A DNA stretch of 64,000 nucleotides from Symbiodinium natans. Taxonomy: Eukaryota > Sar > Dinophyceae > Suessiales > Symbiodiniaceae. Below, one piece after another: positions 10,387 through 19,751 of the stretch. Below the pieces are notes generated by a model that was not told the DNA's origin, searched no databases, and was given only the letters and a program-made list of their open reading frames with translations. The stretch's first letter is position 1. Each line of letters begins with the position of its first letter. The position numbers and the translations under genes are program-made. Location of the stretch: NCBI GenBank assembly GCA_905221605.1, contig CAJNDS010002441.1:324001-388000 (forward strand), in the 5' to 3' direction.

Positions 10387-10484
10387 ATGGCGTGCCGCCG
10401 CGGGGCAGTGTTGCTAGCGCTTGTGGGGCTGGCTGCGCTTGGACCAGGCCCGATCTCCGCAAAGAAGCTGGCTCCTTTGTACAT
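10387..10484 (+). CDS. candidate first exon encoding a signal peptide
   Basis: ATG at 10387 is followed by MACRRGAVLLALVGLAALG and then GPISAKKLAPLY. This is a short basic start, a hydrophobic core of about 14 residues and a small-residue region typical of a cleavable signal peptide. The exon ends TACAT|GTAAGC, a good donor (phase 2). An AG in GTGTCCAG lies 6 nt before the ATG after a pyrimidine-rich stretch, so it could be a cis or a trans-splice acceptor. The mature protein would enter the secretory pathway. The downstream exon is not identified with confidence. Confidence 0.45.
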
Positions 10485-10493
10485 GTAAGCCCA

Positions 10494-10579
10494 AGGGTTT
10501 AGGGTTTAGGGCTTAATGTTTAGGGTTTAGGGTTTAGGGTTTAGGGTTTAGGGTTTAGGGTTTAGGGTTTAGGGTTTAG
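10494..10579 (+). repeat. TTTAGGG array
   Basis: Starts 10 bp inside the intron after the signal-peptide exon and runs directly into a family C element. Confidence 0.95.
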
Positions 10580-10689
10580 TGGTCCATGTACCTAAACAAG
10601 GGATGCTTGGGCTTTAAGAACTTCCTATAATACAGCTAGGGACTTTGGGGTCCAAGTATTGAATAATGAGGTACATGGACCCTCAGGGT
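10580..10689. mobile_element. MITE family C, copy 2
   Basis: Arms GGTCCATGTACCTAA and GAGGTACATGGACCCTCAGGG around GGGGTCCAAGTATT. It abuts the telomeric array on its left. Confidence 0.75.
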
Positions 10690-10894
10690 AAGGCTAAATT
10701 GCTATGTGGCTCATTTGGGCACATGAAGGCCTTGTTTTGGCGTGTATCGGTACTGCCTGAAATTGTCGTCTCTTTTGGGTTTTGTGTTAGTAATACGGAG
10801 CTTGCATTTATTTCGCGACCGCGAAAAGGTTCGATCCTGATGAGCCCCTACCCGCAGCTGAGCAGTTGGTGCTGGTCTACTTACTTAGTAGTAG

Positions 10895-10985
10895 AGTAGA
10901 TCACATTTAACCTTGTTAGGGGGATTGTACTCCCTATAATCCCCAAGGTTAACCTTGAGTTGTCTAGGCTACTGGACAACTAAGC
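10895..10985. repeat. short palindromic element
   Basis: ATTTAACCTTGTTAGGGGGATTG faces its complement CAAGGTTAACC. It is probably a further small MITE. It follows an open piece (10797-10880, containing SRPRKGSILMSPYPQLS) that I could not confirm as an exon. Confidence 0.45.
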
Positions 10986-11175
10986 TCAAGACACCAAACA
11001 TCCCCGTGCCCAAAACCCTACGTTCCCCGCAAAAGCTTCCCGAAATCCCTAAAGCCTCCAGACTGTACGGGTCCAATAGGTGACAATAAAAACCCAAGCT
11101 GGGGGTAAGGGGGTACCCTTTTGGGGGGTCCCTTTAAGGGATTCTGTTCTATAGTGGGTTAGGGTTTAGGGTTTA

Positions 11176-11290
11176 GGGATGTTCCCCCTTATACTAACAG
11201 CTCCTTAATAGGGATTAGAGTACGGGGGGGGGGCCCTATACTATAATCCCTATTAAGGACTGTTAGTATAAGCGCAAGGAGGAACATCCC
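11176..11290. mobile_element. MITE family A, copy 1
   Basis: Nearly perfect palindrome. The left arm is GGGATGTTCCCCCTTATACT, then AACAG, and the right arm is CTGTTAGTATAAG...GGAACATCCC. A poly-G loop sits in the middle. Confidence 0.85.
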
Positions 11291-11299
11291 AACCCTGAA

Positions 11300-11640
11300 C
11301 CTTAAAAGCCTAAACCTGAAACCCTCCTTTCAACTACTCTAAAGTCCTGGGCAGCCTACTTCCTCCTGAAAATCTGTAGGCTTAGCTCCCTGAAACCCCA
11401 ATTATGGTTGATCTAAGTTCGGCTCCCTATTAGTATGAAGTCGCAAAATATGTGTATACATATGTATATATATATATACATGTGTATATAGATGTTTACA
11501 CACATATGTCGTTTGTTTATGCTGTATAAGATAAAGTTCTATTACATGGAAAACGTATGTTTCAAAGCCTGTGCCCTGTAGCCCTAAACCCTAAGCCCCA
11601 AAGAGACAAAACACCTAAACCAAAGGTGTAGAGTAGGGTA
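11300..11640. other. unassigned, with AT hairpin
   Basis: Contains an AT-rich palindromic run at about 11446-11515 (TGTGTATACATATGTATATA and complement). No gene is visible. Confidence 0.4.
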
Positions 11641-11644
11641 ACCC

Positions 11645-11693
11645 GAAACCCTAAACCCTAAACCCTAAACCCTAAACCCTAAACCCTAAACCG
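11645..11693 (-). repeat. CCCTAAA array
   Basis: Seven units ending 15 bp before the acceptor of the 11709 exon. Confidence 0.95.
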
Positions 11694-11708
11694 TGCCCAT
11701 CGTTCGAG

Positions 11709-11762
11709 GCTTCACTGGCTTTCGCGCGCCAGCGTTGCACCACGGCAACGGGAGGCCGCGTG
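11709..11762 (+). CDS. candidate internal exon
   Basis: 54 bp from CGTTCGAG to a near-perfect donor GCGTG|GTAAGT. In phase 0 it reads ASLAFARQRCTTATGGRV. An alternative frame starting further left (VRGFTGFRAPALHHG) is also open. TTTAGGG repeats start about 50 bp downstream. Confidence 0.35.
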
Positions 11763-11874
11763 GTAAGTCGTTGCGGGACATACATCAGGTACAACATGCT
11801 GCTCCAGGATATTTAGGGTTTAGGGCTTAGGGCTTAGGGTTTAGGGTTTAGGGTTTAGGGTTTAGGATGTTTGA

Positions 11875-12007
11875 CTTTTCTGGAACAAGACGCATCATAA
11901 TTAGTGGGGACGGTTTCAACGGCGGCGGGAGATTTTCGCCCTCCAAACCCTAAACCCTAAACCCTAAACCCTAAACCCTAAACCCTAAACCCTAAACCCT
12001 AAACCCT
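11875..12007. repeat. open island plus CCCTAAA array
   Basis: A short island (11875-11940, open as FDFSGTRRIIISGDGFNGGG) follows a TTTAGGG array and is followed by nine perfect CCCTAAA units. It could be an exon, but the flanking repeat order is the reverse of that around the better exons. Confidence 0.4.
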
Positions 12008-12063
12008 GGCCTGGGGTAAAGAGAAAACATACCGGCTCCATGCACCTGTATACTACTTACCCC

Positions 12064-12170
12064 TAAGAGTCCATGTACCTCATTCTTATATACTTGGGCC
12101 TTAAGGTACTTCCTACATAGCGACTTTGGGGCCCAAGTATATAATGATGAGGTACGTGGACCCTTAGGGT
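12064..12170. mobile_element. MITE family C, copy 3
   Basis: Complete palindrome from AGAGTCCATGTACCTCATT to GATGAGGTACGTGGACCCTT. The centre contains GGACTTTGGGGCCC-like arms. Confidence 0.8.
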
Positions 12171-12171
12171 A

Positions 12172-12495
12172 CTTGGGCCTTAAGGGAACCCCTTTCAGAC
12201 CCTATAGACACTCAACTCCCAACTCCGACGCCCCAAACCATACGCACATCTATTCCTTAGGGAAACTTGGCTAGGACTGCTTTTTGGTTCAGGGAGTGCA
12301 TATATGGCCGACTGAGAGTTGTTTGACGTTAGGGCTGCTGTTTCTCTATTTTGGAGAGCACCACATGTGAATATCTGTGAGGTTGAAGGTTTAAGGTTTG
12401 GGGTTTGGGGTTGATTTTGGGCGTTTGATGTTTTGACCCATGGGTTCAGAGCAGCCAGCCGTTGATGCTTCAGGGCACTTCTTGATGGGAGAGTC
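12172..12495. other. unassigned stretch
   Basis: About 320 bp of unique sequence with a few TTTGGGG words. A frame after TTGGTTCAG (12292) is open for 33 codons. Nothing can be supported. Confidence 0.25.
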
Positions 12496-12834
12496 TTGGG
12501 ATGTTCCCCCTTTATACTAACAGCTCCTTACCAGGGATTATAGCACCCCTTACTACAATCCCTGGCTATATATATATATACAGACAGAAAACGTCATACT
12601 AAAATATATATATATATAGAGGACAATATCAACCCTAAACCCTAAACCCTAAAACTATATACATAGATAGAGAGAGATAAATATAAATATAAATATTTAA
12701 ATATAAATATCTAAATATAAATAAATAAAAATAAATAAATATATATATATATATACATATAAATACAAATACATATATATATATATATATATATATTGAT
12801 CCAGGACTGTTAGTCTAAGCGAGGAAGAGCCCAA
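12496..12834. mobile_element. MITE family A, expanded copy
   Basis: Family A ends (TTGGGATGTTCCCCC and GGACTGTTAGTCTAAG) enclose about 240 bp of AT-rich filler: TATA dinucleotide runs, AAATAT repeats and a small CCCTAAA insertion near 12634. This is the longest family member here, apparently grown by microsatellite expansion. Confidence 0.7.
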
Positions 12835-12934
12835 AGAGAGTCACCGTGAGGCTCCCGCGACCGCTTGGCGCGGCCGCGGTGGACCTACCTCCGCCGCCGA
12901 CCGAGGTCTCCGAAGGAGGCAGAGATGTTACAGG

Positions 12935-13010
12935 GTTTTAAAGCGGGATTTAGGGCTCTTAAGGGGGTGTAGGGTTTAGGGTTTAGGGTTTAGGGTTTAG
13001 GGTTTAGGGG
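12935..13010 (+). repeat. TTTAGGG array
   Basis: Five perfect units after degenerate ones. The GC-rich island before it (12840-12930) is open in several frames on both strands and is not assigned. Confidence 0.85.
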
Positions 13011-13039
13011 GTTCAGTGGGTTTGTAACCCAACGTTCTC

Positions 13040-13132
13040 TAATTCTCCTCCCCACTCCTCCCTAAGGCTCCCTAGGTTTTTGAAGGTCCCGTAGGTACCT
13101 TCCCCCCATGAACCCCCCTCCCTTAAGAAACC
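13040..13132. mobile_element. repeat family O, copy 1
   Basis: Shares the sequence order GGCTCCCTAGGTTTTTGAAGG ... GGTACC ... CCCCCATGAACCCCCCTCCC with 37770-37855. Confidence 0.55.
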
Positions 13133-13171
13133 CATAAAGATGGGAGCCCTCAAGCCTTTTCATAGCTTGGT

Positions 13172-13273
13172 AGGGCCTTGGGATATTTGTGTTATACTTT
13201 CCCTTGTTTAAGAAGAGGATCATAGTCAGGAATGTTTTTCAGAGAGTTTTAGGGCCATCCTAGACAGGAGTGT
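13172..13273. mobile_element. repeat family N, copy 2
   Basis: Diverged partner of 8466-8573: AGGGCCTTGGGATATTTGTG at the start, TTAGGGCCATCCTAGACAGG at the end. Confidence 0.6.
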
Positions 13274-13728
13274 TTTTATGAAGCTGTTATACGGTTTCCA
13301 GATGTCGGTTTTGTTTTAAACAGGTGTTTCTAGGTTTATTATACAGGGGCCTTTCTAGGGCTTTAGATGGCGTAGCGCCTGCAACCAAATTGTCTTGTCA
13401 GAGTCTGCGACCCATGAAGTTTAGGTGCCCCCCCAAGCAGGGCCTTCAATGCTTCAATCGGTTTTAGGGTTTAGGGTTGAGGGTTATGGTTTCAGGGGAA
13501 ATTGCTCCGAAGATGGGTTGGCTGCGGTTATGTGAGTTATGTGCAGCGCCTTGTGCAGAGGTTTAGGGCTTAGGGCTTGAGGCTTAGGGTTCAGGGTTTA
13601 GGGCTTAGGACTTAGGGTTTAGGGCTTCGGGCTTAGGGCTTCGGGCTTAGGCCCCTCTACACATCGTGGGGGGCCACCCATGCCGCCAAGGTACCCTATA
13701 GACCCGAAACCCGCGGCTCTACAGGCCC

Positions 13729-13823
13729 TACTTCGGATTCATTATAATCATGGTAGCTATGCTTATATCCCTATTTTGGGGTACTTATCGCCTTACTTCT
13801 AAGTACCCATGAACCTCCAAGTA
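13729..13823. mobile_element. MITE family B, copy 2
   Basis: Diverged left end TACTTCGGATTCATT and well-kept right end TACCCATGAACCTCCAAGTA. Confidence 0.6.
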
Positions 13824-13964
13824 AGACGAGCTTTTGGTAGAAAGAGAGAGCAGGGTGGAGGGTCCACGGGCTTGCCGAGTCCCCAGTTTCGCGCCCGTGG
13901 TCTTGCCCATCTTACGGCCTTTGCAGGCTTCAGGGTTTAGGGTTTCAGGTCTCAGGTTTAGGTA

Positions 13965-14090
13965 AACCCTAAACCCTAAACCCTAAACTGTAAACCCTAA
14001 ACCCTAAACCCTAAACCCTAAACCCTAAACCCTAAACCCTAAACCCTAAACCCTAAACCCTAAACCCTATAAGCCCTAAACCCTAAACGT
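13965..14090 (-). repeat. CCCTAAA array
   Basis: About 17 units in near-perfect head-to-tail order. It starts where a TTTAGGG block (13930-13960) ends, giving a convergent inverted junction. Confidence 0.95.
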
Positions 14091-14137
14091 TTATAGGTTT
14101 TAGGGTTTAGGGTAGGTTTCTTTTGTTCTTTTCTTAG

Positions 14138-14173
14138 CGGGGTGCAGGGTCGCAAGAGCCCCCTCTGCACTGG
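14138..14173 (+). CDS. candidate short exon, strong polypyrimidine acceptor
   Basis: The acceptor TTTCTTTTGTTCTTTTCTTAG is the best polypyrimidine tract in this part of the window. The peptide RGAGSQEPPLHW leads to a GTGCGT donor; the frame also stays open to 14215. TTTAGGG repeats follow. Confidence 0.4.
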
Positions 14174-14326
14174 GTGCGTAGCCCGAATATCCCATGGCTT
14201 CTATATTCGGGTTTAGGGTTTAGAGTTCAGGGTTTAGGGCTTAGGGCTTAGGGTTTAGGGTATTAAGCAAACCCTTTTCCTTGATTACTTGGGTCCCTGA
14301 CCTGGCCTCGGGAAGGGGGGTGGACA

Positions 14327-14395
14327 GGCGGCGGCGAAGAATACGAGATACGCTTCGTGGACAATCAGGACTTGCCTGACACCTGTCATCTCATG
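14327..14395 (+). CDS. candidate exon, acidic
   Basis: After GGTGGACAG the frame reads GGEEYEIRFVDNQDLPDTCH and then LM before a 20-bp poly-C run. Composition is protein-like. The end is uncertain because the donor is not obvious. Confidence 0.38.
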
Positions 14396-14474
14396 CCCCC
14401 CCCCCCCCCCCCCCCCTGTTGCTCTCAAGATAATAAAAGGGCTTCCTATCTAGAAGTCTTAGGGTCCAAGCATA

Positions 14475-14583
14475 TGGGGGTAATTCTTTGAATTGGGTTC
14501 CCTTGTCGGGTCCCTGTAGAGTACGGCGCCTTATAAAAAGGACCCCCACCCAAAAAATGGTGCCCTAACTTAGAGAACTACCG
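14475..14583. mobile_element. repeat family M, copy 1
   Basis: Ends TTAGAGAACTACCGG and shares TTGGGTTCCC, AGTACGGC and GGTGCC blocks with 26412-26506. Confidence 0.55.
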
Positions 14584-14822
14584 GTATACGTACGTACATG
14601 AAAAGCCTGGAACATAGCCTGACTTGATTGAAAACACCCTAAACCTTAAACCCTAAATCCTTAACACGGTTCTGGAGTTGTGTCTGGAGTACTGCACCTG
14701 TATGCCTTCAAAAAACACGTGAGTTCACGCACAAGTTTTGCTAAATAGGTGTAGGGGTTAGGACTTATAGGGCTTATGGGGCTAGTAGGGCTTAGAGGGC
14801 TTATAAGGCTTACGGTACGAAG

Positions 14823-14927
14823 TTTGACCAGGAGCGCGCGCAGATCGCCCAGCAGTGGCTGACGCTGGCCTCAGACGAGGCGACTTCTGCCGGAATCGCT
14901 ACTATGCACCCCTTCATTGCAGCTCTT
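14823..14927 (+). CDS. candidate exon abutting a MITE
   Basis: After GGTACGAAG the frame reads FDQERAQIAQQWLTLASDEA, then TSAGIATMHPFIAAL, and runs straight into a family A element without a visible donor. The helix-like composition is convincing, but the family is unknown. The element may have landed at or near the exon edge. Confidence 0.42.
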
Positions 14928-15027
14928 TGGGATGTTCCCCCTTATACAAACAGTCCTTAATTGGGTTTATAGTACCCCGTATTTTAATCCCTATTTAGGA
15001 CTGTTAGTATTAGGGGGAACATTCCAA
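14927..15027. mobile_element. MITE family A, copy 3
   Basis: TTGGGATGTTCCCCCTTATA ... ACTGTTAGTATTAGG ... GAACATTCCAA. AGCTCT occurs just outside both ends, which may be a small target duplication. Confidence 0.85.
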
Positions 15028-15124
15028 GTAGCTCTCGGTTTTTGGGATACCTCAGTTTATGGTTACCAGAATGCTGACAGAAGTTAAACAGGCACTGCGG
15101 CTGGGGTCCGGGTAGACATAGAAA

Positions 15125-15205
15125 GCCCTAAACCCCAAACCCTAAACCCTAAAGCCTAAGCCCTAAGCCCTAAACCCTAAACCCTAAACCCTAAACGCTA
15201 AACCC
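15125..15205 (-). repeat. CCCTAAA array
   Basis: Units with a few CCCTAAG variants, leading into TAACTTGCAG, a likely acceptor. A short open piece follows it (15216-15250, FTVWAEVASTA). Confidence 0.9.
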
Positions 15206-15448
15206 TAACTTGCAGGTTCACCGTTTGGGCTGAGGTCGCCTCGACCGCCCAAAAACCTTATATACTGTGAACCATAAGCCCTGAATCCTACAAGCCGTAA
15301 CCCATGAGGACTTCGTGAGATTTTGGGGGGGTTTTAAGGGGTTGAACCCTAGTTATAAAAGGAACCCTATACCCTAAACAGCCCTGAACCCGGGCACTGA
15401 CAACAAAAAAGGGTTTAGGGCTTTGGGCTTAGGGTTTAGGGTTTACCC

Positions 15449-15556
15449 AAAGTTGCCCTGGCGGTGACCTTGGGAGGATCGTGAAGTCATCGAGAAGCAG
15501 GCTCGAGATTCGGCGGATGGGCTCTCTCGGGGTCCACTGGGAGATTTATGGGTGGT
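15449..15556 (+). CDS. candidate exon
   Basis: After TACCCAAAG the frame is open for 35 codons. It contains CPGGDLGRIVKSSRSRLEIR and then RMGSLGVHWEIYGWF, and continues into a family E palindrome. TTTAGGG is upstream. Family unknown. Confidence 0.35.
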
Positions 15557-15560
15557 TCCC

Positions 15561-15640
15561 AGACCTTCTTAAGGAATATACCCTATTTTATTCTAAGGAT
15601 CCTTAGTATAAATTAGGGTATATTCCTTAAGGGGTTTTGG
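15561..15640. mobile_element. MITE family E, copy 1
   Basis: Palindrome CTTAAGGAATATACCCTATTT facing AATTAGGGTATATTCCTTAAG. It is related to the longer copy at 50242-50350. Confidence 0.75.
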
Positions 15641-15875
15641 AAGATCTGTGTTGGATGATCTGGGTTAGAAGCAGGGCTATACCCTACGTCGCAGCCCCAA
15701 ACTTCACTGCACTAAACTCTAAAGCTCGGGCTGAATATTTGGGACTTAACCCTCCTCAACACACGACTACCCGCAAAGTACCGTAATGGGTACTTGAGGA
15801 ATAGGTAGGGCTGAGGGCAAACCAAAAAACCCTAAACCTAAACCCTAAACCCTAAACTGGGTTGCGGTAGTGACA

Positions 15876-15930
15876 GGATACTGCCTTCCGTCGGGCCTTG
15901 ATGAAACTGTTGGAGCGCTCTAGATATGAG
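15876..15930 (+). CDS. candidate internal exon
   Basis: Acceptor GTAGTGACAG, peptide DTAFRRALMKLLERSRYE, then G|GTCCAAG as donor. CCCTAAA units lie directly upstream. The frame also stays open through to 16095, so the donor is not certain. Family unknown. Confidence 0.38.
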
Positions 15931-16031
15931 GGTCCAAGCGTTGCAGCCGGAAAACCCGAGAGTTCTCTTTATTCTTCGTACCAGCAGATCCTCAAAATTG
16001 GGCCCCAGAACACAGCCAGCCAAAATTGCAG

Positions 16032-16094
16032 GTTCTTCCTTTCCGATCCACGCAGTACTTCACGGGCAAGTGGCTCGCATGCCTCCAGAACATA
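16032..16094 (+). CDS. candidate exon
   Basis: Acceptor CCAAAATTGCAG. One frame reads VLPFRSTQYFTGKWLACLQN. The frame that would join the previous exon (GSSFPIHAVLHGQVARMPPE) is open too. A further possible exon follows at 16224 (after TTTGCTTAG, VHKQFASTVGLMEVCGRLMG). Confidence 0.35.
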
Positions 16095-16286
16095 GATTGA
16101 GGCTTTATAGGGGGAGTGGAGGGGTCTGGGTGCAGGGTAGAAGTTGCAGGTTTTTTACGAGGAACTTATGTACAAAACTAGTGCACTTGAAGGACCTTCG
16201 AGCATCTTCCAGCCTTTGCTTAGGTCCACAAGCAGTTCGCGTCCACGGTAGGGCTGATGGAGGTTTGCGGCAGGCTTATGGGTTTG

Positions 16287-16354
16287 ACGCTGAGGGTTTA
16301 GGGTTTAGGGTTTAGGGTTTAGGGTTTAGGGTTTAGGGTTTAGGGTTTAGGGTT
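16287..16354 (+). repeat. TTTAGGG array
   Basis: Nine perfect units, followed after 30 bp by an open piece with acceptor CTCGCCCAG (16386, EQTLCRALSLSASRGERSAS). Confidence 0.95.
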
Positions 16355-16462
16355 TTCCCAGAGTCACCTAAGACCTCTCGCCCAGGAGCAGACTCTGTGT
16401 CGCGCTCTCAGCCTTTCTGCCTCTCGAGGAGAGAGATCCGCATCGCGAAATCATGTGTACGT

Positions 16463-16681
16463 AGAGCAACCAGTATACCCATCAAGATTAAGATCGAGAT
16501 GAGGCGGCCTCCTGTTTTTGTTTTCAAGGTTTGAAGGTATATTGGGTACCCAGCAAGATAAAGATCGCTAAGGTGGCCTCCTGCCTTTTTTGTCCAGGTT
16601 TGAAGTAAAGTATCCAATATACCCATCAAGCTATACTTTTTTGCAATGTTTGAAGGTATCTGGGGTTGCTCTAGGCATATT
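16463..16681. mobile_element. inverted-repeat element with internal tandem repeats
   Basis: Ends GAGCAACCAGTATACC and GGTATCTGGGGTTGCTC are inverted. Between them an approximately 75-bp unit (ACCCATCAAG...GATAAGATCG...GGCGGCCTCCTG...AGGTTTGAAG) occurs about two and a half times. No transposase. Confidence 0.7.
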
Positions 16682-16689
16682 CCTTCTCA

Positions 16690-17100
16690 AGGGCATGTCT
16701 GTTATGGCAGCATCGGGGTGCACGAGCGAGGGGAGGCTGAGAGCCAGGGGTATGTTGTAGGGGGGGGATTGAAGCCCCTGCGCTCCCGAGCCTAATGCAC
16801 GTGATGCTTATAGAGGCCATGAGCCCTCAATCCCAAATCCCCATCCTCTGAATCCAAACATTGGCAGCTACACAAAACTTTCGACTTGGGGGACAAAACT
16901 GAGCCCTCCAAACTGAGGGATCCATTGAGACCACATGCCACCTAGTGCACAGTAAGCGGATTTGCAGCTCGTAGACCCGACATGTTACTTCCACGCGCCC
17001 GAAAAGGAAAGAACAAAAGCAAGAAAGAAAAGCACCCCGCAGCCATCCACCCTAGAGCCCAAGAAACCCGAAAATCCCTAGAACCCGAAAAGCCTAGACC
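16690..17100. other. unassigned stretch
   Basis: Unique sequence with scattered CCCTAAA-like words. An open piece (16700-16749, MAASGCTSEGRLRARGM) and a basic frame from 16982 (RKGKNKSKKEKH) are seen but not supported by motifs. Confidence 0.25.
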
Positions 17101-17126
17101 GCGGAACCCCAGAGCCCTCCGCCAAG

Positions 17127-17213
17127 TTGGGCGCTTTCGTGGGCGACAGCTGCCAAGGTCTTGGTCTCACGGAGGTCCGCCCCGATTCGTTTTGGGAGTT
17201 ACCTGGGCTCTAG
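17127..17213 (+). CDS. candidate terminal exon
   Basis: The frame LGAFVGDSCQGLGLTEVRPD continues SFWELPGL and stops at TAG (17211). Possible acceptor CGCCAAG. The sequence is protein-like, but no family is recognised. A TTTAGGG array starts 25 bp after the stop. Confidence 0.33.
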   Translation: MGAFVGDSCQGLGLTEVRPDSFWELPGL

Positions 17214-17234
17214 ATTGCATATCCTTTTGCAGAA

Positions 17235-17320
17235 TTTAGGGTTTAGGGTTTAGGGTTTAGGGTTTAGGGTTTAGGGTTTAGGGTTTAGGGTTTAGGGTTT
17301 AGGGTTTAGGTTTAGGGGGT
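17235..17320 (+). repeat. TTTAGGG array
   Basis: Eleven near-perfect units. Confidence 0.95.
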
Positions 17321-18000
17321 AGAACATGGCAAGACAAACTGGTGCAAAGAAGGAACTGCAATCACACCAGGGGTTTCAAGGTTAATGTTTTCAGGTTTGC
17401 AGGGATATGGTCAATGAGTGATTCCCACGTCGTGAGTGAACACTACTTGCACCCTCAATTGTAGTTCCTGGTTGTGGTACTGTACGTGTTTTTTGAAACA
17501 AGGTAACCCCCCTAACAAGAAACTATGATGGCCCAGTCCAAGTATAAGTGTGTTCTGCGCATGCGGCGCAGTGTTCCGGCGGGTTAGGGTCTTGGGTTTA
17601 TTGTGCTTAGGTTTCGGGTTTAGTTCGCATGGGGCTTTAGGGTGCGCAGCAAGGTTCGCCTTTCGAATTTGCTGTGATAAGAATCGGTCTCCTGCCACAG
17701 TCCCATGTGTTTGCTGCTCATGAGTTGCAGAACTGTCTTCGCTTGCGACTTTTTCAGTGCTGGGTCTGGAGCTCGATAGCCCGAAGTCGACTGGCACAAA
17801 CACGACATGCATGTGGGTCCTCTTGGAGTGGTATGTACACGATCACAGCTGAAGCAGACGGCTTTCCGGTATCGGTTGGGCAGGAATGTGCAAGCCCTAT
17901 AAGAAATTTTCATAGTGTTGAGTGGAAAGGACCGGTCGCCACTGAAAGAGCTCTGGAGCGGTTTGAGTTTGAAATCTCCTTCCCTAAACCTGTATGAACC
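17321..18000. other. repeat-free stretch with possible exons
   Basis: Almost 700 bp without telomeric arrays and open in several frames on both strands (over 90 codons each). Best piece: 17758-17830, with acceptor GCGACTTTTTCAG, donor AGTG|GTATGT and a frame reading LGLELDSPKSTGTNTTCMWV. Strand and frame are unresolved. Confidence 0.3.
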
Positions 18001-18419
18001 GCAACCCTAAACCCCCAAACTCAGCATCAGCCATGTAATCCCGCATGCCTTTGCATAATCCTAAAGAAGATATGAAGCATAAACCTAAACCCCAAACCAG
18101 CATAAGCCCTGCAATCCCATTCATTGTGCAGCCCACTTCTAGATCTCTCGCTTCCTCCGCATTCTCCTTCTGTAGCCGTTCAGTCCTTATATGTGAGTTT
18201 CCACAAATCACCCTAAACCCTAAACCCTCTAAATCCCAAACCCTAAACCCCTTTTTGGACCCCCCCCCCCCCCACCTTGCTCAATAGCCTAGTAGGCGTG
18301 CCCTGAAACCGAACCCTGAACCCCCAAACCCTCAACAATTGCATGCCTAACAGGGTTTTGGGTTTAGGGTTGAGGGTTTAGGGTTCGGGCAATCAGTATG
18401 AACCCTGAACCCAGCACAG

Positions 18420-18527
18420 AGCCATTCGGAAGGTACGGATGGACATTCAGGACCGGTAGCGGCAACTGCCGGCATTCTGAGCGTGGGTCCATGGTTCAGG
18501 CTTTCGGGATACGCGTGTCAGCAGTGA
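18420..18527 (+). CDS. candidate exon
   Basis: After CCCAGCACAG the frame reads SHSEGTDGHSGPVAATAGIL, then SVGPWFRLSGYACQQ and stop. Other frames are open too, so it is tentative. TTTAGGG/TTGAGGG words precede it. Confidence 0.28.
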   Translation, partial: SHSEGTDGHSGPVAATAGILSVGPWFRLSGYACQQ

Positions 18528-18555
18528 GCTCTAAACCCCTAACCCTAAACTTTGT

Positions 18556-18645
18556 CACAGTGGGTAGCATTTTACATTTTCAAGCGCATATAAACTCAAT
18601 AAGGACCTAAGGAGTAGACATTTCTATTCTTAATGCTATCCCAAC
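18556..18645. mobile_element. repeat family I, copy 1
   Basis: Layout GTGGGTAGCATTTTACATTT ... ACTCAATAAGGA ... AATGCTATCCCAAC. It is shared with 23806 and 29332, with short inverted ends GGGTAGCAT/ATGCTATCCC. Confidence 0.65.
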
Positions 18646-18673
18646 CGCTGGTAAACCCTAAGCCCTTGACCAG

Positions 18674-18743
18674 TGACTCTTGCACGGTCTTCACTGACGT
18701 TGGGCATTGCGACCCTTGGATAGGAAGAGCCAAGCCCAAGCCC
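18674..18743 (+). CDS. candidate internal exon
   Basis: Acceptor CTTGACCAG and donor CCC|GTAAGC. It reads DSCTVFTDVGHCDPWIGRAK, then PKP. The opposite strand is also open (49 codons). Splice signals favour plus. Family unknown. Confidence 0.35.
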
Positions 18744-18804
18744 GTAAGCTCACGTTTCCAGTAAGGCGTGATAACCAAGAGAAACTCTCGCATCCCTCAA
18801 TCAG

Positions 18805-19480
18805 GGTACAGGGTTTAGGGCTAGGGTTTAGGGCTAGGGTTTAGGGTCTAGGGTCTAGGATCTGGGGTTTAGGGTTTAGGGTTACTTTGCCATGTTGCAA
18901 AGATTGATCCCCAAGTTCATGTGGAACAATATTCCTTGTTTTATAACCGGGATCCCAAATCATGAGATAATGAAACATGCTTCTTCATTTAGGGACACTG
19001 AATCAGTTAACGGTTCCGGCTTGCGTTCCGTGTTTGGGAGTTCGGGTTTTATGGCTGTATATGGGGCTTTCAGGGTTTAGAGTTTAGGGTCTTAGGTTTT
19101 CAAGGCTTTAGGGCTTTAGGGTTTCGATTTGTTGTTTCTACAGGGCCTTTATATAGAGAGATCGAAGCTTGGGTTCAGGGTTTAGGGTTTATACGGGTTC
19201 AGGGTCTAGGGTTTAGAGTTCAGTTTTAGAGTTTAGGAAGTTTAGCGGTGGTCTCCCCAACATTGTAGGTAACACACGGGAGGGGGAGGGATGGGGCAGT
19301 CAGCCGTTGCAAGGACCTTGCAGCTTTTTTCATGGACAAGCGCGTGCTGAAAGTCCTGGCTCGGAGCTCATGGGGGGGGGGGGGGGTGTTAGGGTTTAGG
19401 GTTTAGGGTTTTAGGGTTTAGGGTTTAGGGTTTACAGGCGTGCCCTCATTTGGGGGTTCCGAAGATAAGGTCTATTAAAG
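18805..19480. other. degenerate TTTAGGG blocks and unique pieces
   Basis: Mutated TTTAGGG/TCTAGGG words (18805-18890, 19075-19235, 19390-19435) alternate with unique pieces. A 62-codon AT-richer frame lies at 18892-19080. A possible exon at 19324-19371 follows CTTGCAG and reads FFMDKRVLKVLARSS. Confidence 0.35.
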
Positions 19481-19682
19481 TCTGTGAATACCCATGGACT
19501 TTGCATTGGGATGTTCCGGGTAAGCTATCTGCACGCTCTGACTCCAAAAGGTCTTGGGTTTATAGGGTTTAGGGTTTATAGGGCCGTTATGAAGGGGCCT
19601 GTAGGGGTTTATAGAGTTTACGAGGTTGAGGGCTCCTTTACTCTACCTCAGCCTCACCTGCCTGGCCCTCCACTTGTAACCC

Positions 19683-19751
19683 CAACCATCAACCACGCCG
19701 CTTGAAGAGCACCTGTCGGCATACGACGCCAAGCTGAATGTCCGGACGGGA
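19683..19751 (+). CDS. candidate exon
   Basis: The frame PSTTPLEEHLSAYDAKLNVR then TGG runs up to a GGGAGGGTTTAG border. The acceptor is unclear. The composition looks coding, but the family is unknown. Confidence 0.3.
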
